Counted from the first letter of the stretch, positions 47,081-59,164 are shown. The stretch: DNA of 64,000 bases from Charina bottae (GCA_023362775.1 JALMGJ010000004.1:83225798-83289797), one strand, 5' to 3'. The notes: generated from the sequence alone by a model not told the origin. Numbers and translations: made by a program.

Positions 47081-47133
<53 letters not shown>
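47081..47133. repeat. (GATA)n microsatellite
   Basis: About 13 GATA units. GATA arrays are common in reptile genomes (Bkm-type); one short array says nothing about sex linkage. Confidence 0.95.
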
Positions 47134-50100
47134 TATCAGTATTGTTGCTGCATCCTGGAAATTGAAGGAAAAATAACCCAAATGACAATAAGGTAGCAGT
47201 AAATATAAACAAATAAACACATTTTCAAATGGATAAAATTAAATGGATAAATATATGGAGAATCAAGAAAGGAGATGACTATAATGTTATTTGATATGAT
47301 ATGAGCAGTCAGGCAAGATGTTTGGCAGTAAAACAAGAGATGGATGTATAAGAAGCAAAGGAATGAAAGTATATGTGACTTTTAAAGAATGAAGAAAATA
47401 TTTCCTTCATATTACAAACTGAAGTTTGCAGAACATGTTAGGACACACGTGTGAGTCAGATTTTTCTTGTTGGGGGATTTTTTGGGGGGATATTTCACTA
47501 AACCATGTTGTACAAATCTAGTAAATATGGAGATTATAAAAACATATTTTTGAGACACTTTACTGTCAGTAATTTCTCTGTTTTATTCTGAACTAATTTT
47601 TATTCATGAAAATATATACAGACATTATTGTCCTAATGCTGCTCATGGATTATATCTCTAGCAGTGACCAGCCTCCCTGGCTCCCATGTTTCAATTAATT
47701 GCCAAGGGTTAGGATTTTTTTGGTAGCAGTGTTACTTTCACACCTAAGGGACAGTTTTGATATTTGTTCACCCAAGGTTTGAACTGGAAGTATCCATGCC
47801 AGGACAGATTAATGAAGATATTAAACAGAAATATGTTTAATTTTAGAAGGAAAGTGGCTCTGATGAATAACAAGCCAGTAGCATTTTCTCTATTATGTGG
47901 ATATTATTTTTTTTCCATTGGCTATATGGTTATCAAGAAATAAAGATACCATGCTATTTCTTTTTTCCCTGCTGTAATATTAATACAGGTAAAGTCTGCA
48001 ATATAACAGTTAAAGTTCTTGTCTTTTCCAATTGGGGTGATTCACAGAACAGAGCATATAACAGAAATTTGTGGTAGTTAGCAGTCACAATATGGAAGAA
48101 CAGATAACTGAAAAACAATATTTACATGAGGAGAAAGAGTAGTCACAGGACAAACTTCAGATAAAAACCTTAGAGTCTTCTTTCCAACACTTGTTAGTAT
48201 TTTAGAAATTGAGATTATGCTAATATTATGTTGCAGCTGGATGCACATTTGTAATAAAACCCAGTTGTGAGTTCATTGCTATTGACTAATCCTAAAATTC
48301 TTTAAAAGTTCTAAAGAAAATCACATTTGAATAATTGTATATCTTTCCATAAGAGTTCCATTCATGACAATACAATGATACATTATCAAATGATTGGATA
48401 AAAACTCTCTGGCTAATTACACATGTACAGTAGTATTCCCTGAGCACAAGTTGAATACAGATATTATATGATACATGTTTACTGTTATGATTTATGAGTC
48501 CTTAATTTCATCTCAGTGTTCTGCTGACTCGATATGGCATTGGGCACATTCTTTGCAGATTTATGCTATCTCTTAAGCCAAGAGGCAGAAGAATTATAGC
48601 ACAATAATATTCAGACAGCAGTATACTCTGTTTAAACACCACAGGTTTCTTTAAATTAATAGCACTTAGCTCATTCATATTTGTGGAGGATACATGGCTG
48701 CAGTTTATAATTACCTAGAACCTTACAAACATTGCTAGATGCTGTGCAGTAAAGAAAAAGCATTGTGAGTGGTAAATTATAGACCATTAGCATTTTTAAA
48801 ATGTGTATTACTGTATCTAAAAATAATTGTTTTGACTTGCTAATATTGTATCTTTTATCATCTGTACCCAACCTGGAGTTTTACTTCAAAGATTAAATTA
48901 AGATTAGGTGGGTGGATAGGAAAAAATTAGCCAAGTGTCAAATAGTATGAAGCAGACCTTTAATTTATTGAGAACCACAAGCTGCCGATAAAGCAGTGTG
49001 ATTACCTAATATGAAGCATGTGGCCTTTTGTTCTAACATGCTGTCCTCACTGCATAATGGAAATACATTGTTGGAATTTACTATTTACAAGGGGGATAAT
49101 ATGGTAGAGTTCATAATGAAATGAAAATACAGCAAGTATAAATGGTCTGAATTACTGGCACACTAACCAGGCTTTAAAACATACTGTACAGTAATTTTCA
49201 TAATGCGTACCTCTCAGAGTAAATCCTCCTAAATGATTGATGGGGATGGACATTTTTTCAAGATCTCAATGCTGGCAGTATGTAATCAATCAATCAATCT
49301 AGATTCTGAGCAGACATCTCATGCCTGCTATCTACATATCAGCTTTTGTTGTTCTTCATTGCTCTGGAAATACATCCTTTTGAAAAGAGGAAAAGACAAA
49401 AAAAGTGCTTCTTTCTCTAAAGCAGCCCAATATGAAAATTGGCTTAAACATTTATTGATAGATACTCTTTAAAAAGTTAGAATTGTATATGTGAGTTGGA
49501 TTTGTTAAAACATTAATTACAAATTAATTACAAAAATAATGCGGAAAATTCTCACATTCTTCCATCTATGGTCATATTTAGGGTTCCAACCATACATAAC
49601 CAGAGTTTCTCACAATTTTCCACTTCTGCATCTCTTGCACATCTAAAGGAATCAGTTTATTGTGCCTGTGTCTGTACAAAATTCAAAATGTAGCTTGAAA
49701 ATAACATTTAAAAAGGATACCAAAATGTATTTGGTACAGATGTCTGAAATGATGGGAAATTTCGTGGGAACTTTCCACTGTTCTCTTGCAGTGTAACACA
49801 TTTAGAGTTAACTGACCAGGCAGAGGGACAACTTGGAAGAAATTGGAAGCCCTCAAATTAAACAAAAGCAACAAAAACTAATGGTGGGTGATACTCAGCC
49901 TATTTTGATCTATTAAGCTTTTTTATAATTTGCTGAAGAGCCACATATTTACTGATTAGGACAGTGCTATTTCAGAATAAGTTTAAAAACTGATATAAAG
50001 AAAGTTGTATTGATATACAAATATCAATGAAACATATTTTTCTCAGAGTATGGGTGTGTGTGTGTGCATTTACAACAACAAAAGAGTAATCTCCATACTC

Positions 50101-50194
50101 CTAGATTTCCAAGATAGCATTTTACAATGTTGAAGGCAATTTATTTTAATCTTTAAATATAATAAATATTTATTTGCACTCCTTTTTAAAAAAA
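47134..50194. other. Repeat-poor unassigned DNA
   Basis: No gene, no recognisable transposon. Low in simple repeats compared with the rest of the window. Confidence 0.45.
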
Positions 50195-50412
50195 CCCTGT
50201 TCAATTGTGTCCGATTTTCGGAGACTGCCTGGACAAGTCCCTGCAGTTTTCTTGGCAACATTTTTCAGAAGTGGTTTGCCATTGCCTCCTTCCTAGGACT
50301 GGGAGAAAGTGACTGGCCCAAGGTCACCCAGCTGGCTTCTTGCCTAAGGCAGGACTAAAACTCACGGTCTCACGGTTTCTAGCCTTAACCACTACACAAA
50401 ACTGGCTCTCCA
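50195..50412 (-). mobile_element. tRNA-derived CORE-type SINE, minus strand
   Basis: On the minus strand: head 'agtggttaaggctagaaacc' with a pol III-like promoter region, then 'gccagctgggtgaccttggg' (the CORE-SINE/MIR-like central block), then 'ggcaatggcaaaccacttct' and 'aactgcagggacttgtccag', ending 'cggacacaattgaa'. The tail resembles RTE/BovB-type 3' ends, suggesting RTE machinery moved it. A second copy lies at 63505-63712. Confidence 0.8.
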
Positions 50413-52734
50413 TTTACAGTCCTTACAATATATTTTATAATATATTTTATAAAATTTGACAACTTTAAAACTTGTAGGAAAATATTCTAAGAGTTTATTC
50501 CAAATTGCTAACTCTTTTAAATTTGCTAAAGACCTATGTAGATCATAAGTAACCCACTAGAAATTGCATGAACTATAAATGTTCAAGTAGTAATCAAATA
50601 TAAATGGCAGGAATACTGATGTAAAAAAGAATCTTAGAAATGGTAATATCTTCCATAGGCATAGCTATTATACTGAAATGTGTTGGATATATTTTACAGA
50701 GGAAACCATTTGTCTTAAGAAATATTTCAGCATTACATAGCTAGGGTAACAGCTAATGGATGAACATTGACGTTTGTATTAATCACTATGTAATGTAAGA
50801 GTAATAATTTAAGAATCATGTTCCCACAGTGAACTGAACCAAAACATATGGTTCCAGCTTTGAATAATATGTGCTTTATACTATGCATTATTCTAAACTA
50901 GTGCACAATAGGTAAGTTGGTTTATATGTCCACTGCTAGTCAGATTTATCAGGAAGATCTTCAGATAAATTTTCATTCACAGTCAGATGACTTGCTTAAC
51001 AATAAACAGCATGGACAGTGAATTAATAATTGGGATGCTTGGTGCTCTGAGGGAGAAGCCAGCATGTATATTGATGCTAATGAAGCCTTATAGCTTATTA
51101 TGTCTTGCATTTTATTGTGCAAAACAAAATCATTTCATTCTGCTAAACTATGGAATGATTTGCAGAATCTGGAATAATTTTTATTCATTCCATAGAAGGG
51201 GCAATACCCACCAGTTCTTTATTGAACAGTTTCCATTTTTTATTTTTTTTATTTTCCTACAGCAAGCACATAATTTATCAGAAGTTCTTAAAGATCATTT
51301 TAGTATAGCAATATGAAATAATGTGAGATTTTGCAGTGTATATTTTTTTCTCTCAGTGGATACATGATGATATCTGATGATATAAATGATAGCCACTGGC
51401 CAAGGTAGTTACTTTCAACTGTTCAAAGTTGTGCAAGTCATTGGAAAGTTGGTCTGCATTGACCATATTGGGTAGAAAGGAAAGGAATCTCTATTATCTT
51501 ACTTTTGACACTTAAAATGCCTTGTGCACTTAGTCACAATGCCATTCTTCAGAAACACTGCCTCTTATAGTGCTGTTAGGAATGACCATATGCCAACCCA
51601 TGGCCATTCCAGGAAGTGTTGCAGAAGGACACACATTGTCCTCATGGCATGAGGTATTTTACATTTGAATTTAAATTAGAAACGCACTCCTCTGGCACCT
51701 CTTACAGTCAATAAAGCAAGTCTAATCCATCTGTATAAATGGTTCCAGTCCCATGAATGTGGATATGAAATAAATACACACACACACACACACGCACACA
51801 CAACTGTGGACTGTTAACTATCCCAGAAAGTAGATATTGAAGTGGAGAGTGGGGTATATTTTTTTCTGCATTTTTTCCCCCTGCATTTTCAGAGGTGTTT
51901 TTGCTCCCAGTAAAATCCACATGGGCTCTGCTCTAATTGTCATAGAAAACTTCAAATTATCTCTAGCATTACTGAACTGATAAGTATTAGCCAATCAGTG
52001 TTTTACTTATAATCCCAAAGAAACCCCCTGAAAGGGATAGTGGTTTTCCCCTCTTTTTTCCCTTAGAGGAAATGAAAGATACATATATACTGAACAAGGA
52101 AGAAACTGAGAAAAGAAATACAGCTATAGATCTATAAAACATTTATACAGAAAAAAAGAGAAAAGTTTGTATTGTTAAAGGGCTCTGAATGCCTGGACAG
52201 CTATAGTTATGATGAAGATGGGGTATTTTTGGAGGCAAGTGGAAATCCAGTGGAACACTGACCTTTTCAGATGCATGACCGCAGGAGGGAGCAACATGAA
52301 AGACTCAGTGACAATTTTATTTTGCTGTAACATCACTGTGGCAAGCAAGCCAAGACAAAAGCAGGAGAGATTAGATAGACAGCAACCCCCGGATACTTTT
52401 GTAGCACAGGAAATTGCCAGAGGAGTACAAAAGCTAACCTAATGCTTGGATGAATTTCCTGGAGTTTCCCAGCAGCCTTTGAAACAGAAAGTGAGATGAG
52501 TGTGTATGTGTAGGCAGTAACAACAACAAAAACCCCACCCTGTGTCCTCCTAGAGAACTTCTTTGTTAAATGTGTTGATCACAGTTTCTGTTTTCCATCA
52601 ACTGACTAAGAACATGAACAAGGTTTTATGTCACAGTTTAAGTAGGGCAGTGAAACAAATCTAATATTCCGACATTTAAAGTTGAACTGGAAACAAAGGT
52701 ATCAATCAGCAGAAAAGATAGTTTGTGTTATGTT
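50413..52734. other. Unassigned DNA; short (CA)n
   Basis: No gene. (CA)n at about 51774-51802. The 109-codon ORF at 50987-51316 has no domain. Confidence 0.4.
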
Positions 52735-52745
52735 TGCTGGTCATA

Positions 52746-53097
52746 AAGGTAAAGGTAAAGGTATGCCTCGCACATTTGTGCAGTCGTGTCTGACTCTAGG
52801 GGCCGGTGCTTATCTCCGTTTGTTAGCCAAAGAGCCAGTGTTGTCCGAAGATGCTTCCACAGTCATGTGGCCTGCATGACACGTGCAGAACGCTGTTACC
52901 TTCCCACCGAAGTGGTACCTATTCATCTACTTGCATTTGCATGCTTTCGAATTGCTAGGTTGGCAAGAGCTGGAGCGAGTGCGGGAGCTCACTCCGTCAC
53001 GCGGGACTAGGGATTCGAACCTCTGAACTTGCGATCTTCTGATCGACAAGCCTGGCGTCTTACCCGCTGAGCCACCACGCCCCTTAATTAAGTAATA
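52746..53097 (-). mobile_element. Sauria SINE, minus strand
   Basis: Near full length. Minus-strand order: head 'ggtggctcagcgggtaagac' with A-box-like sequence, 'gatcagaagatcgcaagttc' and 'ggttcgaatccc' (B box), then 'gagctcactcgc'-type body, 'gtaggtacc' region, 'catgcaggccacatgact', and 3' end 'agagtcagacacgactgcac' with 'acctttaccttt'. A target duplication TGCTGGTCATA lies at 52735-52745 and 53098-53108. Sauria SINEs have a tRNA-like head and a BovB-related 3' end. Confidence 0.88.
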
Positions 53098-53108
53098 TGC
53101 TGGTCATA

Positions 53109-54189
53109 TTACTTATAATTTTCCAAAACAACAAAACAAAACTTTAGGCATGGGGGGGGGATCTCCGCTTATCATTTCTTCCATTCTATTTTTGAATTCT
53201 CATGAGTTCCAGTTTAAATGTAAGAATTTATAAATTTATTTGAGAAATACACAATGTGTCCCAGCATTTGGATTCTGAAATTCAGCTGCACATTCATGCT
53301 AATATACACAGATGTACTGATAAAATTCTGTGTGGGGATAGTCCATTATGGAAGCAGTGATCATCCCCCCTCTTACTATTATTAATATCCAATGATAACT
53401 GTCAGGAGTAAAAGTAAGATGATCTAGGCAGGAAGTAGAAAGTACTTGGATTTTCTGATAGCAATCATGTGAAGTCTGAAGAAATATATGCTTTTAATGT
53501 TCTCAGAACATGATGAAAATAGAGAAGTCAGCCAACAGATTGAATGGACCTACATAGGAAGTCAAGGTTCACCTGTGATGACCTATAAACTTACAAGCTA
53601 TATACTGTATGGATAGCAAGAACTATATGACCTGGAAGGAGGGAGAGTTTAGGGGGAAGAATTGTTTTCAGAGTAAGAGTAAGGGAATATATCTCAACTC
53701 CTGGTTAGTCAGTAGTGGTGGGAACAATCTCCTCCTAGATTTAGAGTATAGGGCATACCTCTTTCCTTTAATTGGCTGAGTCCTTGTAGGAAGACAGTGA
53801 GTAGAGTGACACTGAAGTGAAGGCTGAAGCTCTTTTAGATAAATGATCTGAGAGAAGGGCAGGCTTGGTTAGAATTTCAACAACGAGTCAACTAGGTCAT
53901 CTTATGGAGTAGTGGAAAGGGAATTGCTGGGAAGTGGTAGTTCAGCTATGCCAAGAAAAAAAACATATTGTGATGCACCAGGGAGTGGGATGAAATTTGG
54001 AGGATAATTTTTGCATTAAGAGAGAAACGATGGGTGGTAACAAGGTGAGCATTCCAGAGGAAAGCAGATGGGCAATATCAGGCCCTTGTGCCTTGTTGCA
54101 AGGACTTGGATTCTGAATCATTGGGAATCTTAGCCTCAGGCTGCTACTCCTCAATGGCAATTCTATCAATAATGTCCATCCTCCTCCTC
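53109..54189. other. Unassigned DNA
   Basis: No gene or classified repeat. Confidence 0.4.
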
Positions 54190-54410
54190 ATTAATATTGG
54201 TTTCTTTTAGGATTGGTTTTATTTTTTACTGTGTTTTTTAATCCTGTTTTCTGTTCAATCTTATATTTTTACAATTGTTGTACACGGTTTTAGCATTTCT
54301 CCTTTCTGTATGTGTTATGCTGCTTTATTATAAAGTTCACCCACCCATTTAGTTTCAGGATTTAAAAAAATGAAGTTGTATATAAATACTTTTAATAAAC
54401 AAATAATTTC
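54190..54410 (+). repeat. Possible decayed LINE 3' tail
   Basis: A T-rich stretch and 'attgttgtacacggttttag' are followed by 'gttgtatataaatactttta' and 'ataaacaaataat', similar in layout to L2-group tails but highly diverged. Confidence 0.4.
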
Positions 54411-54577
54411 TCTCTTGCTAACATCCTGATTAATTTCTCTCTAACTGATCTTTATAAATTATATTTCTCTTCCCCGCACACAAACCCTTACTTTATTTTT
54501 ATATTTTTCCATAATAGCCAGCTGAGTTTGAAAAATATTCTAAATTAGATCAAAATGGGTTTAGCATATTTTTAGGA

Positions 54578-54778
54578 GTCCAGCCATTGTCTTAGCAATG
54601 TTCACATTGTTGTGTGAACCAAATCCTTATATTAAATTTTAATATGATTCATTTGTTTGGGGATAACATGTTATATGAATGCAGCAATTGTGGCTTATAA
54701 ACGTGGTTTTAAGGTTTGGTGTTTTGTGTCAACTCACCCAAAACCCTGAAGCTACTTTTCAGCTCATGCTGTTAATGT
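54578..54778 (+). repeat. Dispersed duplication, copy 1
   Basis: 201 bp beginning 'gtccagccattgtcttagca' recur at 57023-57200 almost unchanged, except for a 23-bp gap there around 'ttttaaggtttggtgttttg'. No terminal repeats characteristic of a transposon were found. Confidence 0.9.
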
Positions 54779-55390
54779 GTAAATTGCTCTTTCAACTCCT
54801 CAGTACTATATAATGAATATTTTATAGCAAAATAATTAAAATACTATTATGATAACCATTAATGTCCCCTATAAGCCAACATCAACATCAAAACGGCAAC
54901 ATGTGCATCATGTCATACATAAATGACATGAGTTCGTGTTTTGAATAAGATTGTTATCTGACACAAGTATATAAATTGTGCAACTTGTGCAATGACATAA
55001 TTTTTGCCACCTTTCTCAGTACAGGTTCCTATGGTGATAATAGTTGATATAATTAGGTTAAATGTGCTCAAATGAAAATTAAATTTAATTAATTAAATTA
55101 AATTAAAATGTGTCATCAATGCCTGACTTTATAGATTATTCATAGAAAGAAACATACATGTGTTGTCTATAAATAGTTTTACTATTTACTAGATAATGAA
55201 TTCTCAGTTAAAATTGAGTTAATTAAGATGAATGCTTAATAGAATTCAAGTGGCCATTTTGGATGTTGCTTCCTCCCCCCATTTTATTCCCCCTCCTGCA
55301 AAATGAAGGCATTTCAAGTTAATACACAGGATACAAAAGAGGAAAAACACATGCAAATACAGCCAAAAGATGTAGCACTGTGTTCCTGTG
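54779..55390. other. Unassigned DNA
   Basis: AT-rich; short AAATT-type repetition at 55077-55105. Confidence 0.4.
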
Positions 55391-55399
55391 TCTCTTGCT

Positions 55400-55743
55400 T
55401 TAAAAAAGGTAAAGTTTCCCCCCACACAGTTGTGCAGTCATGTCTGACTCTAGGGGCCGGTGCTCATCTCCATTTGTTAGCTGAAGAGCCAGTGTTGTCC
55501 AAAGACGCTTCCATGGTCATGTGGCCGGCATGATGCACACGGAACGCTGATATCTACCCACCGAAGTGGTACCTATTAATCTACTTGCATTTGCATGCTT
55601 TCAAATTGCTAGGTTGGCAAGAGCTGGGGCTAGTGCGGGAGCTCACTCCGTCACATGGGGCTAGGGGTTCGAACCTCCAAACTTGCGATCTTCCGATCGA
55701 CAAGCCTGGTGTCTTACCCGCTGAGCCACCACACACCCCGATT
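55400..55743 (-). mobile_element. Sauria SINE, minus strand
   Basis: Full-length-looking copy in the same orientation as that at 52.7 kb: tRNA-like head at about 55735-55660 on the minus strand ('ggtggctcagcgggtaagac', 'ggttcgaacccc'), 3' end 'agagtcagacatgactgcac' at about 55435. Target duplication TCTCTTGCT at 55391-55399 and 55744-55752. ORFs across it are incidental. Confidence 0.88.
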
Positions 55744-55752
55744 TCTCTTGCT

Positions 55753-56593
55753 ATACAGAACACTTTATATTTATAGTTGAAGTTTGTAAGTATTTCAATT
55801 AAAGAGACTCATGGTACCTTAAACTTATCATGGTATAAACTTTTATGAATTCTACTTCATTTCATTAGATTCATCACTGTAGCCCATAGAAGTTTATATT
55901 ATTAAAATGGGTTTACTTTTACAGTGCCATAAAGCTATTGGTTGTTTCGACTGCCAAGTAAAAATTTGGCTCTCCCTCTGGAAATCATTTAACATTTTTT
56001 TCGTCATAACATAGCCATAACTCAGTATTAAACGAAAAATATTATTTTATTTATTGAAGAAGTTTATAGATTGCCTCAATCCAGTTGGACTTTTGGCAGT
56101 TTACAATATACTTATTGTAATATATTACAATATAATAAATATATTACAATACATTACTACATATATAGCACAAGATTTGTATGTAAGAGGTAGACTGCAA
56201 AATGAGACCGAATGTTCAACATTCTAAAGTGCAATTAGTCAGATGCATTTGAAAACTCATTAAAAGAAATAAGGGTGATGGACATTCTGGTTGTTTATTG
56301 CCAGCATGTTCTAATTGGTATCTTATCATGGGGATTCTAATAGTCTATTCTTCTTTAATTTATCTAAGCCTTTTCTAATCCCATCAATGCTAGTGGCTAC
56401 CAAATTCATCTTATAATAGTGAATTCCATGTTAATTTGAATAAATATCTCAGAAATTGGAACTGAAAAGATTAAGATAATCTTAAAATAGATAATCACTG
56501 TAATGTTCTTCTATGACTGACAGTGGCCTTTGTACCCCTTCATTGCCAAAAACATTGACAAACTATTATGTGAGCTCTTGGAATAGGTTAACT
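55753..56593. other. Unassigned; weak LINE tail at 56040-56110
   Basis: On the minus strand, 56110-56040 reads 'actgccaaaagtccaactgg' and then an ATAAAT-rich end, which resembles an L2-group tail, but weakly. Nothing else seen. Confidence 0.35.
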
Positions 56594-57037
56594 TGTTTTT
56601 TTAAAAAACCCTTAAGAAAACCCAATTAGTCTTGCCCTAAAAAAACTGGGGAAAAAAGAAAAAAGTAAAGTCCCAGGTCCATAATACAGCCTGACCCATA
56701 TGCTGTCCTTCCCCAGGCTTCATCACTGCCATGTCCATTGCTTAATTGAGTCTGGCATCTCAAAACTTTTTTATATAAATATCTGCATATTTATATATGC
56801 ATTTGGGTCCAGCCATTGGTTTTTTTTAAAAAACCCTTAAGAAAACCCAATTGGTCTTGCCCTCAAAAAACTGGGAAAAAAAGAAAAAAGTAAAGTCCCA
56901 GGTCCATAGGGACATATGCTGTCCTTCCCCAGGCTTCATCACTGCCATGTCCATTGCTTAATTGAGTCTGGCATCTCAAAACTTTTTTATATAAATATCT
57001 GCATATTTATATATGCATTTGGGTCCAGCCATTGTCT
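56594..57037 (+). repeat. Tandem duplication, period 225 bp
   Basis: The block 'aaaacccttaagaaaaccca'...'atgcatttgggtccagccat' occurs at about 56594-56816 and again at 56819-57037. It differs by a short deletion near 'gtccata(atacagcctgacc)catatgctg' and a few bases. The second unit runs straight into the dispersed duplication at 57023. Confidence 0.92.
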
Positions 57038-57200
57038 TAGCAATGTTCACATTGTTGTGTGAACCAAATCCTTATATTAAATTTTAATATGATTCATTTG
57101 TTTGGGGATAACATGTTATATGAATGCAGCAATTGTGGCTTATAAACGTGGTCAACTCACCCAAAACCCTGAAGCTACTTTTCAGCTCATGCTGTTAATG
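57023..57200 (+). repeat. Dispersed duplication, copy 2
   Basis: Direct-orientation copy of 54578-54778, 2.4 kb away, with a 23-bp internal deletion. Fused on its left to the 225-bp tandem unit. Confidence 0.9.
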
Positions 57201-57327
57201 GAGCAAGGAAATTTATTTATGTTTCTACCTCTGTTTTGATACAACAATAAAACTCCCATGTACAGCTTTTTAAAAATGTGGTTGTGATTTCCAGGATCAT
57301 ATTTAATTTATCCCTAAACTGAAGGAG

Positions 57328-57570
57328 TGAGCTCCCGCAGTAGCCCCAGCTCTTGCCAACCTAGCAATTCGAAATCATGCAAATGCAAGTAGATTAATAG
57401 GTACCACTTTGGTGGGTAGGTAACAGCATTCCGCGTGTGTCATGCCAGCCACATGACCGTGGAAGCATCTTCGGATAATGCTGGCTCTTCGGCTAACAAA
57501 CGGAGATGATCACCAGCCCCTAGAGTCAGACACGACTGCACAACTGTGCGGGGGGAACCTTTACCTTTTT
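57328..57570 (+). mobile_element. Sauria SINE A, 5'-truncated
   Basis: Lacks the tRNA-like head; starts 'tgagctcccgc' and retains the body and the 3' end ('agagtcagacacgactgcac', 'gcggggggaacctttacctt'). Target duplication AAACTGAAGGAG at 57316-57327 and 57571-57582. Its right flank (57571-57659) is the start of the spacer that is repeated at 58702. Confidence 0.9.
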
Positions 57571-57659
57571 AAACTGAAGGAGGGTACCACAAGAAACTAA
57601 AATTTTCCTCTTCTCATTAAAAAAGAATGTAAATAAAGCAACAGAATATGGAAGATGGT

Positions 57660-58342
57660 TTTGTTGTTTATTCGTTCAGTTGTTTCCGACTCTTCGAGAC
57701 TTCATGGACCAGTCCACGCCAGAGCTTTCTGTCGGCCGTCACCATCCCCAGCTCCCCAATGGTTGAGTCTGTCACCTCCAGAATATCATCCATCCATCTT
57801 GCCCTTGGTCGGCCCCTCTTCCTTTTGCCTTCCACTTTTCCTAGCATCAGCTTCTTCTCCAGGGTATTCTGTCTTCTCATTATGTGGCCAAAGTACTTCA
57901 GTTTTGCCTTTAATATCATTCCCTCAAGTGAGCAGTCTGGCTTGATTTCCTGGAGTATGGACTGGTTTGATCTTCTTGCAGTCCAAGGCACTCTCAGAAT
58001 TTTCCTCCAACACCACAGTTCAAAAGCATCTATCTTCCTTCGCTCAGCCTTCCTTATGGTCCAGCTCTCGCAGCCATAGGTTACTACAGGGAATACCATT
58101 GCTTTAACTATGCGGACCTTTGTTGTCAGTGTGATGTCTCTGCTCTTAACTATTTTATCAAGATTTGCCATTGCTCTCCTCCCAAGAAGTAGACGTCTTC
58201 TGATTTCCTGGCTGCAGTCAGCGTCTGCAGTAATCTTTGCGCCTAGAAATACAAAGTCTGTCACTGCCTCCACTTTTTCTCCCTCTATTTGCCAGTCATC
58301 AATCAAGCTCGTTGCCATAATCTTGGTTTTTTTTGAGGTTTA
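57660..58342 (-). pseudogene. BovB LINE 3' fragment, 5'-truncated
   Basis: Minus-strand 683-bp copy of the BovB 3' end. The 216-codon ORF at 58318-57668 covers the post-RT C-terminal region (FVFLGAKITADADCSQEIRR, ELWCWRKILRVPWTARR, YFGHIMRRQ, to SRKQLNE). It differs from the full-length element at 7.5 kb at four amino acids out of 216. It begins inside 'aacctcaaaaaaaaccaaga', with one extra A compared with the full copy, and ends in the same (CAA) tail. A perfect 12-bp target duplication ATGGAAGATGGT lies at 57648-57659 and 58343-58354. Inactive because it lacks the endonuclease and RT. Confidence 0.95.
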
Positions 58343-58454
58343 ATGGAAGATGGTGGGGCTTCTTAAAATAGTTTTCTTCTTTTTCCCCTGAACCTGAGCT
58401 ATCAACAATATAAAGCGGCCAGTTGCTTTTTTATTTTTATGTATTCCTTTTATG

Positions 58455-58701
58455 TGGGGTGTGGTGGCTCAGTGGGTAAGACGGCAGGCTTGTCGATCGG
58501 AAGATTGCAAGTTCGGAGGTTCAAATCCCTACCCTGCGTGCGGAGTATCTTTGTTCTCGTTCCGCCCACGTCATGCTGGCCACATGACCGTGGAAGCGTC
58601 TTCGGACAACGCTGGCTCTTTGGCTAACAAACGGAGATGACCACCAGCCCCTAGAGTCAGACACGACTGCACAACTGTGCGGGGGGAACCTTTACCTTTT
58701 T
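58455..58701 (+). mobile_element. Sauria SINE B, internally deleted, chimeric flanks
   Basis: Head 'ggtggctcagtgggtaagac' and B-box-like 'ggttcaaatccc' are present. The middle body is deleted: from 'cctgcgtgcggagtatcttt' it jumps to 'cccacgtcatgctggccaca', as in SINE C. Its left flank ('attccttttatgt') matches SINE C's target site, but its right flank ('aactgaaggagggtacc') matches SINE A's. It is therefore a recombinant, not an independent insertion. Confidence 0.9.
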
Positions 58702-58891
58702 CAACTGAAGGAGGGTACCACAAGAAACTAAAATTTTCCTCTTCTCATTAAAAAAGAATGTAAATAAAGCAACAGAATATGGAAGGTGGTGGGGCTTCTT
58801 AAAATAGTTTTCTTCTTTTTCCCCTGAACCTCAGCTATCAACAATATAAAGCGGCCAGTTGCTTTTTTATTTTTATGTATTCCTTTTATGT
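58702..58891 (+). repeat. Duplicated spacer (second copy)
   Basis: About 190 bp ('aactgaaggagggtacca' ... 'tttatgtattccttttatgt') repeating 57571-57659 plus 58343-58454. The first copy is split by the BovB fragment; this copy keeps the uninterrupted site 'atatggaaggtggtggggct'. Confidence 0.95.
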
Positions 58892-59136
58892 GGGGTGTGG
58901 TGGCTCAGTGGGTAAGATGGCAGGCTTGTCGATCGGAAGATTGCAAGTTCGGAGGTTCGAATCCCTAGCCCTGCGTGCGGAGTATCTTTGTTCGCGTTCC
59001 GCCCACGTCATGCCGGCCACATGACCGTGGAAGCGTCTTCGGACAACGCTGGCTCTTTGGCTAACAAACGAAGTTGAGCACCAGCCCCTAGAGTCAGACA
59101 CGACTGCACAACTGTGCGGGGGGTACCTTTACCTTT
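58892..59136 (+). mobile_element. Sauria SINE C, internally deleted
   Basis: Same internal deletion as SINE B and nearly identical to it. Target duplication ATTCCTTTTAT at 58879-58889 and 59137-59147 shows that this is the original insertion of the deleted form. Head with 'gatcggaagattgcaagttc' and 'ggttcgaatccc'; 3' end 'gcggggggtacctttacctt'. Confidence 0.92.
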
Positions 59137-59164
59137 ATTCCTTTTATATTTAGAAACATCTATA

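Noticed and set aside
47081..47133. GATA array as a sign of a sex chromosome (Bkm repeat)
   Set aside because: One short array, and another at 63.4 kb, is ordinary for reptile autosomes; no other evidence.
58455..58540. tRNA-like sequence with A and B boxes (also in the other SINE heads)
   Set aside because: It is the promoter head of Sauria SINEs, present in several copies with SINE bodies; not a folded functional tRNA gene.
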